Shown in pieces: positions 31,047 to 43,372 of a DNA stretch of 64,000 nucleotides. The stretch comes from Ottelia alismoides. Lineage: Eukaryota; Streptophyta; Magnoliopsida; Alismatales; Hydrocharitaceae. The translations under genes were made by a program, and so were the position numbers. Location: contig JAZKJV010000684.1 of NCBI GenBank assembly GCA_037367405.1, positions 1,569,119 through 1,633,118 of the forward strand, read 5' to 3'. Every line of letters starts with the position of its first letter. Within the stretch, counting starts at the first letter, position 1. The notes under the pieces were generated by a model. That model saw only the letters and a program-made list of their open reading frames with translations, made no database searches and was not told where the DNA came from.

Positions 31047-31409
31047 GAGCCTACTTTGTGAAGTAGGTAACCTTATCTACTTCATATCCATTTTTAGCAA
31101 TTTTTTTATTTTTTTTGAAAAATACCATTGTGGATTTTCATAACTATATCCCTCTAATATGTCATTCAAATTTTGTTAGAAACAGAGACCCCTATGCCCT
31201 CCATCCGGAACAAGTAATTTTAATGGTCTCTGACTTGCTGTAATTTACCTGTTCCAGATGGAGGGCATACGAGTCTCTGTTTCTGACGAAATTTGTATGA
31301 CATATTAGAGGGATATAGTTATGAAAATCCACGGTGGTATTTAAAAAAAATAAAATTTTTGTTAAAAATAGATGTGAAGTAAGGTTACTGTACTTCACGA
31401 AGTAGGCTC
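31047..31409. mobile_element. Foldback MITE, about 363 bp
   Basis: Nearly the whole element is one inverted repeat: arms of about 165 bp and a loop of about 30 bp. Ends are GAGCCTACTTTGTGAAGTA and the complement in CTTCACGAAGTAGGCTC. Inner arms share GGATTTTCATAACTATATCC and TGCCCTCCATCCGGAAC-type blocks. No clear target duplication, so the superfamily is open. The - strand frame 31192-31593 that runs through it is not a gene in this part. Confidence 0.8.
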
Positions 31410-31740
31410 CCTTTCCTTTAGGAAAAAAATCAATACTCTTAACTGCGTACCATTTTGCATTGCACAATCCTAGTGCTTTTAGATACATTGGTGGATCTAA
31501 TAGTTTGCCTCCTTCTGTTGATCTCTTGGGCTTTAGTTCTCTTGCGGAAAATAGCCCAAGTAAATAGATTGCTGTAGTGAGTGCACCTCTCATGATTACA
31601 CTAAAAAGGGTGGCAAGCTTCTACCCTCTCCCAATCCTTATGTCGTTCATTTTCTTCAACATGGATTTCCTTACCCTATACACAACATGGATTTCCTTAC
31701 CCTATACACATTATCCGTCAATAGTTCAGTTACTAACTTA
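31410..31740. other. Short single-copy-looking stretch before E3
   Basis: On the - strand about 55 codons (31593-31430) read a clean, ordinary-looking peptide with LFSARELKPKRSTEGG. I do not recognise it and it may be a fragment of a host or element protein. A 27-bp direct duplication containing GGATTTCCTTACCCTATACAC lies at about 31656-31709. Confidence 0.35.
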
Positions 31741-31745
31741 ATTAG
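31741..31745. repeat. Target-site duplication of E3, left copy (ATTAG)
   Basis: ATTAG before the left LTR, repeated at 40783-40787. Confidence 0.92.
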
Positions 31746-32410
31746 TGTAACAGAACGGATCGTGACAATCGGCGGAAGCAAGCGACAATTGATCGCACGA
31801 CCGACTCGTTACCAAAATATCAACAATGGCACATAATGAGCAGAGAAAATAATATCCATTCCATAAATATCCATTCAAACTAGAGTTCCATTATTACAAC
31901 TCTAAACTGGGAAAAATAAAAAAACTATTCTAGAAATTAAGATAGCATCTCGGTAGTTCCTGTGGGCATACAGATATCCGCTAGATCTTCACATGCTAGA
32001 TCATACCACGTCAGGAATCTCAGTGAGTCCGAAGCACGATCCAGAAAATGCAATCAACCTTGCTCTTCACCTGAAATTAACAAACATAATTTGTATGAGC
32101 CTAATGCCCAGTATGTATCGGGGTCCATGCATGGGTATTCTAACGGTCCTTGATCCGTTATAAAACATATACTTGGTTTTTCATGTATACACATCATTTC
32201 GTGCCTAGATAATTCCCATACATGTCTAAGTTCGATCCCTATAATGTTTAGCTTGGCTTCTTTCATAAACATGATTATACATGTAAAGTAGGTAAATTGC
32301 ATAAGTGGGCATGACAAACATTTATCTCTATTTGTGAGCATAATTCATGAAAATGCTAAGCAATTTACATACTTATAAACCATATAAACCACTTTACATA
32401 TTAGCCCCCA

Positions 32411-32523
32411 TGACTTTGATGGTTTAACTTTCTTAAACCAATTTTAGCATAACATGTGATGGTTCATTCTCTTATTAAACCATTCCTTGCATTTTTCATG
32501 ATGGTTTTCCTTTATAAACCATT
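32411..32523. repeat. Three tandem TGATGGTTT...AAACCA hairpin units in the E3 LTR
   Basis: Units of about 40 bp, each with TGATGGTT followed 10-15 bp later by AAACCA, so each can fold as a small stem. The same array is in the other LTR at about 39203-39306. Confidence 0.65.
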
Positions 32524-33605
32524 TTCTTGCACAACATTCATTTACGTATCTTTTATACGTTTTTTAACCGCTGGCACTTGCGGTCCATGGCATGACATGA
32601 CAGTGTAGCTACAACTGTAGAGGACTTAGTTTTTGCCTCTATGGTTCCTTGCAACCATATGCCCCTTGCGGCGTTGCCCCTTGCGGCAAACTCGACCTCT
32701 TGCGGTCGTTCATATGACTCATTTGGTTAAATCATCTTGCTCTGATTCAACGGCTATTTAATAATGGCTACTACTAATTTTATGTTACTTGTATTTTTTC
32801 CCGATAATAGTAATATCTATATAATCCTCCCTTAAATGTAATATTTTAATATTTATTATCAAAACTTAACCACATACGTACATGTTTCCTCGTCAGATCC
32901 CCAACATGTCGACTTGAACGATATCATATTATATTATTTATTTTTTATTTATTTGCTCGGAACGGATATTGAATCTTTTGTTTATCTTAGTTCAGCTTCC
33001 CCGTCTAATTAATAGTCCATATTGAACTTGACCTAATATGTGAAACCTTGATAATACAAGGTAGTATTATTATCTAAATGTTTGAGTCTGTATATCAAGT
33101 TGAATCCTTTTTTTCCGTAAATTTCCAGTGCAAACATAATACATTAATTAATATATTAATCACCACCAATCTTGCCGTGTAAAAAAAATGGAAGTCATCG
33201 TTGCTTAAACAAAATTGAACCATAAATTCGTTGCATTTGTAGTGATAAATAAATAGTAAGAAGATCACATTGCCTTCAACATTTGATTACAGGTTCTGAC
33301 GTATGTTCAAGATTTTCAAGAATAAAGATTTTGGAAAAGATGATGCTATTTCTATAACTCGAATAAGTCATATAGCGAGGTTTAAGATTATTAAATCTTG
33401 AATATTTACAAAAAGGGAAAGCTGACGGATCCGAAATCAGATACATGTATTTGTTGTTCTAGAACTAATATAAATCTATGGATCCAACGCATACCTTAAG
33501 GTGTCTCGATCAATCAAAACATTGTGTGAATGTATCATTCCGTGAAATCAACATATACATTTATATATCATGTCTCAGGTATGGTCTTTATTCGTAAGTA
33601 ATCAC

Positions 33606-33695
33606 AAAGCCGATACAAACTTTTAGAAATCGAAAAGCTAAAGCCGATACGTACGTTTAGACATCGAAACCCTAAAGCCGATACATACCTCGATC
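33606..33695. repeat. 34-bp tandem repeat in the E3 LTR
   Basis: About 2.6 units opening with AAAGCCGATAC and continuing TTTAGAAATCGAAA or TTTAGACATCGAAA. Also present in the 5' LTR at about 40406-40497. Confidence 0.75.
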
Positions 33696-34020
33696 CAAAG
33701 CTTAACTCTACTCGTCGAGATCTTCGCACCTTCTTTTCGTCACGAATCCGTGTTCTCCTCCTCTTCGAATTCGACGCCGCCTTCTCCTACGACGAAGATG
33801 GATGCCGGTAAGAAATCCTTCCTCTCTCTCTCTTCTCTAAAATTGCAAGATATGGTGATGTATGGAGAGGGAACCCTTGGGGTTTTAAAGTTGATAATGG
33901 GAGGATTTAACATATTAATTAAATCCCTTTAATCCAATATAATAGATTTGAATTTTTTTTTCAAAACAGCCATGCCGTTACAATCTACCACCCTTAAAAA
34001 AATTTCATCCTCGAAATTTC

Positions 34021-35739
34021 TTAGTAGAGGGACATACCGAAAAGCTGCGGGTACTTCTCCTGCGTTTCACTTTCCAGCTCCCAAGTAGCCTCCTCCTTTT
34101 GGTGGTGTTGCCAAAGGACCTTGACCATCAGGACTATGCGCCGACAGAGTTGATGAACTCTACGATCGACTATGCGGATAGGTTTCTCCTCGAAGGTTAG
34201 ATTAGGCTGAATGTCGAGAACCTCATGCTCGATCACGTGTGAAGGATCAGGAGTGTACTTCCTCAACATAGACACATGGAATACATCGTGAAGTTTCGAG
34301 TATTGAAGTGGTAATGCAATACGATATGCCACCTCTCCAATCCGCTGCAGAATCTCAAAAGGTCCTATGTATCTGGGAGTGAGCTTCCCCCTTTTGCCAA
34401 ATCGTAAGATGTCCTTGGTTGAAGAGATCTTTAAGAACACATGTTCCCCAACCGCGAAACTCAACTCTCTTCTATGACGATCGGCATAAGATTTTTGCCT
34501 ACTTTGTGCTGCCAATAATCTTTTTCTGATTAGATCAACACCCTGCTTACTTGTCTGAACAAGTTCCGGTCCTAGGATGTGCTTCTCGCCAACATCACTC
34601 CAACAGGAGGGTGATCTGCAAGGTCTCCCATACAATGCTTCATAGGGTGCCATCTTCATGCTCGAATGATAGCTATTATTGTAAGCAAACTCCACTAACG
34701 GAAGGTGTCTATCCCAGCTGCCGACAAAATCTAGAGCACATGCTCTCAACATATCTTCCAGAGTCTGGATGGTCCTTTCTGACTGACCATCAGTCTGCGG
34801 ATGAAAAGAAGTGCTAAACTTCAATTGAGTGCCCATAGCATCCTGAAAACTCTTCCATAAACGAGAGGTAAAACGTGGATCCCGATCTGAGACAATTGAT
34901 GCAGGAACACCATGAAGGCTGACAATCTCATTCACATATAATTCAGCTAGACTATCTGTCGACTGATCCAAGCGGATAGGTAAGAAGTGTGCCGATTTGG
35001 TTAATCGGTCAACAATCACCCATATGGTGTCATAACGATGTTTTGTGGTCTTGGGTAGACCGGTGACAAAGTCCATCGTTATGTGCTCCCACTTCCATTC
35101 AGGTATCTCCAAAGGTTGAACAGGTCCTGCTGGACGCTGATGTTCAATCTTAATCTGTTGACATACCAAGCATCTAGCAATAAATTCCGCGATGTTATTT
35201 TTCATCTTTGGCCACCAAAAGTTTCGTTGCAGATCCTTGTACATTTTTGTTGTACCTGGGTGAATGGTATACATCGATATGTGTGCCTCATCCAGAATCT
35301 CCTGCCTCAACTCAATATTACTTGGAATCCATAATCTGTTGCGGTACCTTATAGCTCCATCCATTCCGATGGTGAAATTAGAACCTTCCTTTTTAGATGT
35401 TTCTATATATTTAGGAAGATCAGCATCTACTTTTTGTGCAGTCAAGATCTTCCCAATTATTTCTGGTTGAATGTGGAGTGCCGCAAATGATATCTTTCTT
35501 GATCCACTCAAGAAATGCTTCCAATCTTCAAAATTCTTCATCATCTTCCATTGAAGTTTTATACTAGCCAGTTTACCTTCCCACTTTCTACTCAATGCAT
35601 CCGCTACGACATTTGCTTTTCCTGGATGATAATTGATGACGAAATCATAATCTTTTAGGAACTCTAGCCAGCGTCGTTGCCGCAAATTAAGTTCCTTCTG
35701 AGAGAAAATGTATTTGAGGCTCTTATGATCACTGAACAT
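34021..35739 (-). pseudogene. E3 RNase H (end), integrase and chromodomain
   Basis: A 572-codon open frame. Residues 1-50 hold the end of RNase H ([11 protein letters not shown], then DALSRK). About 150-200 hold the integrase zinc finger (His pair and CLVCQQIK). About 220-350 hold the catalytic core with [28 protein letters not shown] and [10 protein letters not shown], so all three acidic residues are present. About 440-480 hold the GPFEI module and residues about 515-565 the chromodomain (VKVLW...EEATWE...YPQLF), which would guide insertion to particular chromatin. The frame is intact but has lost its link to RT by a shift near 35773 and a stop at 35829. Confidence 0.93.
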
Positions 35740-36778
35740 CTCAAATTGTTCACCGTAAAGGTAATGCCGCCAAATTTAAGAGCAAAGACTACCGCTGCTA
35801 ACTCTAAATCATGAGTTGGGTAGTTCCTCTATTGCGGTTTTAGCTGCCGTGAGGCACTGGCGATGACTTTCTCATTTTGCATGAGAACACACCCGAGTCC
35901 AGTGCCTGATGCATCTGTGTATACAACAAAACCTCCACTACCCGACGGTAGGGCCAAGATTGGGGCTGTAGTCAATCTCTGCTTCAATTCTTGAAAGCTC
36001 TGCTCACACTTTTCAGACCATACAAACTTCACATCCTTTCGAGTGAGCTTTGTTAATGGTAGCGATATCCTGGAGAAATTCTGAATAAATCGCCGATAAT
36101 AACCAACCAAGCCAAGAAAACTACGGATTTCAGAAACATTCTTGGGTTGCCTCCAATTCATTACAGCTTCTACCTTGGTTGGATCTACCTCAATGCCGTC
36201 TTTAGATACCACATGACCAAGGAATGCTACTCTATTCAGCCAAAAATCACATTTGGAGAATTTTGCATAAAGCTGGTGTTGCCTCAGAGTTTCGAATACA
36301 ATCTGTAAATGTACTCGATGCTGCTCCGGATCGGATGAATATATCAGTATATCATCCACAAATACAATGACAAATTTATCAAGGTATTCTCGGAATACCC
36401 TATTCATTAGCTCCATAAAAGCTGCAGGAGCGTTAGTAAGACCAAATGGCATGACTAAGAATTCATAATGACCATACCTAGTCCTAAAAGCTGTCTTTGG
36501 TATATCCTCCTCTTTTATTCGGAGTTGATGATAACCCGTACGCAGATCAATTTTTGAGAAAACTGTGGCTCCCTGTAATTGATCGAATAAGTCATCAATG
36601 CGAGGTAACGGGTATTATTCTTCACGGTCACTTTGTTTAGACCTCGATAATCGATGCAGAGTCTAAGAGACCCATCTTTCTTTTTCACAAAGAGAACATG
36701 TGCTCCCCACGGAAAAACACTAGGACGTAAAAATCCCTTATCCAGTTGTTCTTGTAACTGCTTCTTTAGCTCCTCAAG
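35740..36778 (-). pseudogene. E3 reverse transcriptase and start of RNase H
   Basis: The open frame 35829-36452 holds [12 protein letters not shown], the catalytic FVDDILIYS box, [20 protein letters not shown] and the RNase H start [10 protein letters not shown]. The N-terminal fingers (36453-36778) are readable in two frames with [15 protein letters not shown] stop at 36779, a single-base shift near 36614, a stop at 35829 and a shift near 35773 break the enzyme. All key residues of the RT palm are still present. Confidence 0.9.
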
Positions 36779-37822
36779 TTATGCAGGTGCCATTCTATAC
36801 GGAGCCTGGGAAATCGGTGTCGTTCCTGGGATCACATCAATCGAGAAATCAACCTCTCTATGAGGAGGTAGTCCAGGAAGATCGTCTGGGAAGACATCGG
36901 CAAACTCTCTGACCACATCCAAATCTTCAAGACGTGCATGTGATGACTCAGTGTTAATTATACTAGCGAGGAATGCGATGCAACCCTCAGCTAATAATCG
37001 GCTTGCTTGCAATGATGAGATAATCAATCTTCCACCCTTACAGGTGCCCCGAATAACTATTTCCTCAGTGTTTGGTCTACTCAGGACCACCTTCTTTTCA
37101 CGACAATAGACCGCTGCATAATGCTCCCATAACCAATCCATTCCCAAGATGGCATCATAGGTTGTGATGGGTAATAATATCAGATTGGCAGTGAAGGTGC
37201 CTTCTTTTATCAAAATAGGTACGTCCTTTAAGTACATACCCGTGGCAATGATATCACTTATTGGTGAAGAAACTGTAAGTGCGTAAGGAAGCTCAACCGC
37301 TTCTAAACTTAACTTTCTCGCAAAAGCATTCGAGATAAAGGAATGCGTGGCACCAGAATAAAAAAGAACATGACATAAATGGTTTTCAATTAGTAGAGTA
37401 CCTTCTACCGTCGTGTTGGCACCTTCTGCATCCTTAGGAGTGATAGCAAAGACTCTTCCTGCTACTTTCTTTTTCTGCTCGAACGGTTTCTTCTGATCCT
37501 TGACATCTTTCTTGCAATCTTTCATGAAGTGACCCTTCTCTCCGCACTTATAGCAAGTAATGGTTAGCTTGTAGCATTCTCCTGGATGCCTCCTACCACA
37601 ATGTGGGCACACCTCAAATGTGTACTTCCTGTTTGCTGGTGCATCATCAGTCTTTGTCTTCTTGGCATTCGTTGCAGTGTGACGCCTCTTGTCGTTGAAG
37701 TTCGGCTTGTGAGGGCGCTTCCGAGGATTCGCTTGCTGTATCCTTCGGTATGCTGCATCGATCTCCACTGCTGCTGCAACCGCCTCAGATAAGGTTGTGG
37801 GACCTCTAGTCAGCACTTTCAT
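36779..37822 (-). pseudogene. E3 Gag zinc knuckle and aspartic protease
   Basis: A 347-codon frame. Residues about 92-105 are the CCHC knuckle CYKCGEKGHFMKDC, which binds RNA. The protease signature is at about 155-165 and reads FYSGATHSFIS where the family has F-D-S-G-A-T: the catalytic Asp codon GAT is TAT here, so the enzyme should be inactive. The second protease block (ILGMDWL, about residue 225) is normal. The frame runs into the start of RT (PPHREVDFSID). A one-base shift separates it from the gag frame at 37825. Confidence 0.9.
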
Positions 37823-37824
37823 GC

Positions 37825-38418
37825 TTATCCCGCATTCAGGCCTTCTATAAACTTTCTGGCTCGTTGCTTTTCATTGGCGCAGATACCCTTGCCATACTTC
37901 TCAAATTCTTGAAATTTTGCTGCATATTCTTCGACCGTCGCGTTTCCCTGTCGGAGATTTATAAACTCTTGACGCTTAGCATCCTTAGCATGCTCGGGGA
38001 TGTAACGCTCAGTGAAGCGCTCAACAAAATCATCCCACTTAATGACCGGAGTCTCCGAAAAGTGGATTCCCTTGCATGAAGTCCACCACTCCTTTGCATT
38101 GTCCCGCAGGAGAAATGTCCCAAAAATCACTTTCTTTTCTTCGGGACAATCAGTTGCCTCAAAAGTCAACTCCATCTCTCTTAGCCAATGTTCGGCTTTT
38201 TCCGGCTCATGCTCACCCTTGAAAGTGGGCGGATCGTGCTGGATGAAGGTCTTTAGAGTCAGTCCACCCGAGTTAGTCGTCTGACTCTTCTGTTGCTGGG
38301 TTATTAGTGTCATCAACTCCAGCATCTGCCTCTGCATACCCATGACGGCCTCTTGGCTCGTCGATGAGTCACGATCTGCAATTGCTTCAATTGCACGTCG
38401 AGGAGCCATCTGATTCAA
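37825..38418 (-). CDS. gag: E3 Gag, capsid part
   Basis: 197 codons opening at ATG 38418 (MNQMAPRR), about 110 bp downstream of the PBS. An N-terminal Gln-rich helix (about 20-45) is followed by the retrotransposon Gag domain: FKGEHEPEKAEHWLREME, DNAKEWW, and FTERYIPE to TVEEYAAKFQEFEKY. The frame ends at FIEGLNAG by a one-base shift; the continuation lies in the next frame from 37822. It would form the particle shell. The nearby ATG at 38406 is an alternative start. Confidence 0.88.
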   Translation of the reverse strand: MNQMAPRRAIEAIADRDSSTSQEAVMGMQRQMLELMTLITQQQKSQTTNSGGLTLKTFIQHDPPTFKGEHEPEKAEHWLREMELTFEATDCPEEKKVIFGTFLLRDNAKEWWTSCKGIHFSETPVIKWDDFVERFTERYIPEHAKDAKRQEFINLRQGNATVEEYAAKFQEFEKYGKGICANEKQRARKFIEGLNAG

Positions 38419-38510
38419 AAATTGATAAGGTCAATGAGTTGTGATACTAAACCTCCCTATATATAAATCTTAGATCACTAAGAATTGTGGATATCCTATG
38501 CCCAGAGGAA

Positions 38511-38527
38511 CTCTAGCTCTGATACCA
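38511..38527 (-). other. Primer-binding site of E3
   Basis: On the - strand TGGTATCAGAGCTAGAG, two bases inside the 5' LTR. This is complementary to the 3' end of initiator-Met tRNA, the usual primer of chromoviruses. Confidence 0.92.
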
Positions 38528-38529
38528 TT

Positions 38530-40782
38530 TGTAACGGAACGGATCGTGACAATCGGCGGAAGCAAGCGACAATTGATCGCACGACCGACCCGTTACCAAA
38601 ATATCAACAATGGCACATAATGAGTAGAGAAAATAATATCCATTCCATAAATATCCATTCAAACTAGAGTTCCATTATTACAACTCTAAACTGGGAAAAA
38701 TAAAAAAAACTATTCTAGAAATTAATATAGCATCTCGGTAGTTCATGTGGGCATACAGATATCCGCTAGATCTTCACATGCTAGATCGTACCACGTCAGG
38801 AATCTCAGTGAGTCCGAAGCACGATCCAGAAAATGCAATCAACCTTGCTCTTCACCTGAAATTAACAAACATAATTTGTATGAGCTTAATGCCCAGTATG
38901 TATCGGGGCCCATGCATGGGTATTCTAACGGTCCTTGATCCGTTATAAAACATATACTTGGATTTTCATGTATACACATCATTTCGTGCCTAGATAATTC
39001 CCATGCATGTCTAAGTTCAATCCCTATCATGTTTAGCTTGGCTTCTTTCATAAACATGATTATACATGTAAAGTAGGTAAATTGCATAAGTGGGCATGAC
39101 AAACATTTATCTCTATTTGTGAGCATAATTAATGAAAATGCTAAGCAATTTACATACTTATAAACCATATAAACCACTTTACATATTAACCCCCATGACT
39201 TTGATGGTTTAACTTTCTTAAACCAATTTTAGCATAACATGTGATGGTTCATTCTCTTATTAAACCATTCCTTGCATTTTTCATGATGGTTTTCCTTTAT
39301 AAACCATTTTCTTGCACAACATTCATTTACGTATCTTTTATACGTTTTTTAACCGCTGGCACTTGCGGTCCATGGCATGACATGACAGTGTAGCTACAAC
39401 TGTAGAAGACTTAGCTTTTGCCTCTATGGTTCCTTGCAACCATACGCCCCTTACGGCGTTGCCCCTTGCGGCAAACTCGACCCCTTGCGGTCGTTCATAT
39501 GACTCTTTATGAGTCTGTGCCTTAAATCTTGATTACTCTATTGGTAATTTGGTTAAATCATCTTGCTCTGATTCAACGGCTATTTAATAATGGCTACTAT
39601 TAATTTTATGTTACTTGTATTTTTTCCTGATAATAGTAATATCTATATAATCCTCCCTTAAATGTAATATTTTAATATTTATTATCAAAACTTAACCACA
39701 TACGTACATGTTTCCTCGTCAGATCCCCAACATGTCGACTTGAACGATATCATATTATATTATTTATTTTTTATTTATTTGCTCGGAACGGATATTGAAT
39801 CCCGTCTAATTAATAGTCCATATTGAACTTGACCTAATATGTGAAATCTTGATAATACAAGGTAGTATATTATCTAAATGTTTGAGTCTGTATATCAAGT
39901 TGAATCCTTTTTTTCCGTAAATTTCCAGTGCAAACATAATACATTAATTAATATATTAATCACCACCAATCTTGCCGTGTAAAAAAAATGGAAGTCATCG
40001 TTGCTTAAACAAAATTGAACCATAAATTCGTTGCATTTGTAGTGATAAATAAATAGTAAGAAGATCACATTGCCTTCAACATTTGATTACAGGTTCTGAC
40101 GTATGTTCAAGATTTTCAAGAATAAAGATTTTGGAAAAGATGATGCTATTTCTATAACTCGAATAAGTCATATAGTGAGGTTTAAGATTATTAAATCTTG
40201 AATATTTACAAAAAGGGAAAAGCTGACGGATCCGAAATCAGATACATGTATTTGTTGTTCTAGAACTAATATAAATCTATGGATCCAACGCATACCTTAA
40301 GGTGTCTCGATCAATCAAAACATTGTGTGAATGTATCATTCCGTGAAATCAACATATACATTTATATGTCATGTCTCAGGTATGGTCTTTATTCGTAAGT
40401 AATCATAAAGCCGATACAAACTTTTAGAAATCGAAAAGCTAAAGCCGATACGTACGTTTAGACATCGAAACCCTAAAGCCGATACATACCTCGATCCAAA
40501 GCTTAACTCTACTCGTCGAGATCTTCGCACCTTCTTTTCGTCACGAATCCGTGTTCTCCTCCTCTTCGGATTCGACGCCGCCTTCTCCTACGACGAAGAT
40601 GGATGCCGGTAAGAAATCCTTCCTCTCTCTCTCTTCTCTAAAATTGCAAGATAGGGTGATGTATGGAGAGGGAACCCTTGGGGTTTTAAAGTTGATAATG
40701 GGAGGATTTAACATATTAATTAAATACCTTTAATCCAAGATAATGGATTTGAATTTTTTTTCAAAACAGCCATGCCGTTACA
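38530..40782 (-). repeat. 5' LTR of E3
   Basis: 2253 bp, colinear with 31746-33982, ending GTTACA before the ATTAG duplication. It keeps the hairpin array and the 34-bp repeat. Confidence 0.93.
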
Positions 40783-40787
40783 ATTAG
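40783..40787. repeat. Target-site duplication of E3, right copy (ATTAG)
   Basis: Identical to 31741-31745. Confidence 0.92.
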
Positions 40788-41752
40788 GGTGTTATGATAG
40801 CGTGGCTAGTGGAATAGAGAACATGTTATATACTTTCGCAACATGGATAGGAACGTAAAGTATATACTACTACAAATTACAACAAATTTTCCCTAATAAT
40901 ACCTGTATATGCTTGATGAATATGTGATTCATCACATAAATTAGCTGAAAATAGAGCTTCGTCCTGGGTAATTAAGTGCATTCTCATGTTTATATCTCAT
41001 AATTAACATCATGCATTGGTAAATAATTTGCATAAATTAACATTTCATTCTGCATTCATATTCATCTATAAATTTCACCTACTTTCATCCATTTTTAATT
41101 AGTTCATCCTAATTAAAACTCATTTCAGTGTGTACATATAACTAATATTAATCAATAAAAAACCTAAAAATATTAACTTATATATATGTGAAATAAACCC
41201 AAAACCTAATCCCAGGATAGAAAGCCATAAATAATGATAACTCTCACATACAATGTCCAATTTCACACTACTTACTTTTGAATTAATGTACTTTAAATTA
41301 TCTACAAATCAAAATGAAATTCAAAAGAATCAGAATCCATTAGTGAAATTTAGGTTTTGGATCCTATATATATAAAAAATATTATACATATTCACTGATT
41401 TTTAACTTATTATTCCATGTATATATTTGACTAGTTTGATTTATTCCTTTTTCATTTATTTTATTTATTCATATTTTAACTAATTACATAAAATTGAAAA
41501 AAATAGAAAGATAAAGAAAAATATAAATTACGACATGATCTCATTGACCTAATTCACATGTATATAATTCGCATCCTTCAATTATTTTGATCTCTTCTTA
41601 ACTCATAAAAATCCAAAAAAATAATTGTGTCCATTACATTATTCTAAATCATGTTTTATTTTTGCATGCTTTCATTTCTCCACATAAATCAAATAAAAAA
41701 ATATAAAACTACAAAAATTGATATTTTATATACATAGAATATCACCAAAAAA

Positions 41753-43372
41753 ATCATACCTTGCACACATAAGTCCATTAACATTTGAGTCCTTCATGGG
41801 TGTTGTAGGTCTCAAGATGTTCAACTTTCATTTTATCCATTTTTGCATTTGATCTCATATAGTATTTTTAAAATTATTTTTCTTGTATTTCCATGCATGG
41901 TGAAAGTCGCTTGTCAACATTTGCACATGTGGCTTTACGCCATTGGTCACCTCATCTCCACCTCACATGCTGGTCAACCAACCAAATCCCTAGGTCAACC
42001 CGCTTGTCCTCTACCGTCCTAGACCCAGACCGTGGGATCAAATATGATACAATGGCCTAAATCACACCCGCATTCACCATAGCCTCCCTCACATGCCTCG
42101 CACGTGACAAGCCTCAGACCATTAGATCAAGCAGGAGCAACGACTACTGCACTTCATCCCCTACCTCCAATGCACCCCATCTCCTTTGCAACCAACGGCT
42201 CCGACCACCGAACCCAACATGTATCTCCTCCAACCCTCATCGCCTTCTACTCGACTCCTTATCCTCTCTTCTCGTGCAACCCCCCAATCTTTTCTTCTCC
42301 GATCATTCCAACAGTCAACGACACCAACTCCCCACTCCGATCCGTTTCCAGCCACTTCTTACTCCCAAACCTTAATCCCCTCTTCCTAGTAGAGACTCAA
42401 CTCACCACGACCATAATCTCCAAACAAATCCTAATCCATTCAAACTACTTGACCGAAACCCATAACCACTCTCATCCTCTTCCCTATTCCCAGTAGAAAA
42501 GCAGCCAACAGTCGCCTACAACCTCATCACCCAACCCCCATCGCCATTATCCTAAGATCTAACATCTAGAAAACCCCACCAAACCTAATCCTAACCTTCT
42601 CCAACCACCTCAAACACCCCTATGTCTGCAATATTTCCAAGCTATCAAACCACAAACCCATGGATCAAAAACATCCCGACCAGTTCAAGAGACCCGAGAA
42701 ACCCATCAATCTTAAAATCCTAACCATCTTTATTGCCTCCATACTCCAACCAACTCTATCCCCTACGAACCCAATCCGCATACAACTAATAAAATCCAAT
42801 ACCTTATGACTCTCCTCTTTTAAAAAACACATAACTCTGAACACCATGGGGATCTACCTTTCTCCGTCGTCTTTGACTTGCATAGAGCAAGAGAGGGAGA
42901 GCCAGAAGGATAGGGGTGGTGACAACATCCTAATCCATCTTCAATGAAGACTTCCCCAAGGTGTGATTCATGGGCTCCCAAACCGTGATGCTGCTCCTCT
43001 AGTCACTTACAACTGAAGCTTCTCGCTGCATGCCGCAATGATTGAAGTTGAAGATCAGAGTTGAGATCCTCTCCTCCACCTTCAAGCAACTATCACCATG
43101 CAAGGAATCACTCTCTTATATCCATTTTATTCTTCTCCTTCATGTTCTTCTTTCTTCTTCATTTTCTCTGACCAACCGATGATCGCCTCACCCTTCACCC
43201 CTCCTCGCTTTCTCCTCTGTCTATTCATGCCTCCTCAAACTCCGACGAATCATGTCATCGGATAACCGCTCCTATTCCACCATGAACGTAGTAGGAGCCT
43301 CACCCATCTTCCTCTCTTGTGCATCACGACACGAGTAGGCCAACCCTTGCGGTTTGAGACAATCCCCTTAAA
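41753..43372 (+). repeat. Tandem duplication in the E4 LTR, unit 1
   Basis: Begins at TGCACACATAAGTCCATTAA and includes TTTTTAAAATTATTTTTCTTG, GGATCAAATATGAT and, near its end, CCTTGCGGTTTGAG. Each landmark recurs in order in unit 2 with moderate divergence. Confidence 0.85.

Larger units (their letters stand above)
31746..33982 (-). repeat. 3' LTR of E3
   Basis: 2237 bp. Compared with the 5' LTR it lacks about 45 bp near 32720 and has about 25 bp extra near 32980; otherwise only scattered substitutions are seen. It contains three CCCTTGCGGC-type boxes (32665-32715), three hairpin units (32411-32523) and a 34-bp tandem repeat (33606-33695). Confidence 0.93.
31746..40782 (-). mobile_element. 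E3: full-length Tekay/Del-like chromovirus (Ty3/gypsy)
   Basis: 9037 bp with two similar LTRs of about 2.24 kb, ends TGTAAC...GTTACA and a perfect ATTAG duplication. Read on the - strand the order is 5' LTR, PBS, gag, zinc knuckle, protease, RT, RNase H, integrase, chromodomain, 3' LTR. The chromodomain and domain order define a chromovirus; the motif style matches Tekay/Del. Integrase and chromodomain are open, but there are frameshifts and stops in gag, RT and RNase H and a substituted protease active site. Confidence 0.95.

Noticed and set aside
33750..33932. ATGGATGCCGGTAAG on the + strand, looking like a first exon with a splice donor; repeated at 40551-40733
   Set aside because: It sits in both LTRs of E3, antisense to the element. 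The reverse strand fits the pyrimidine/purine-rich promoter part of a chromovirus LTR. No further exon follows. A captured host exon is not excluded.
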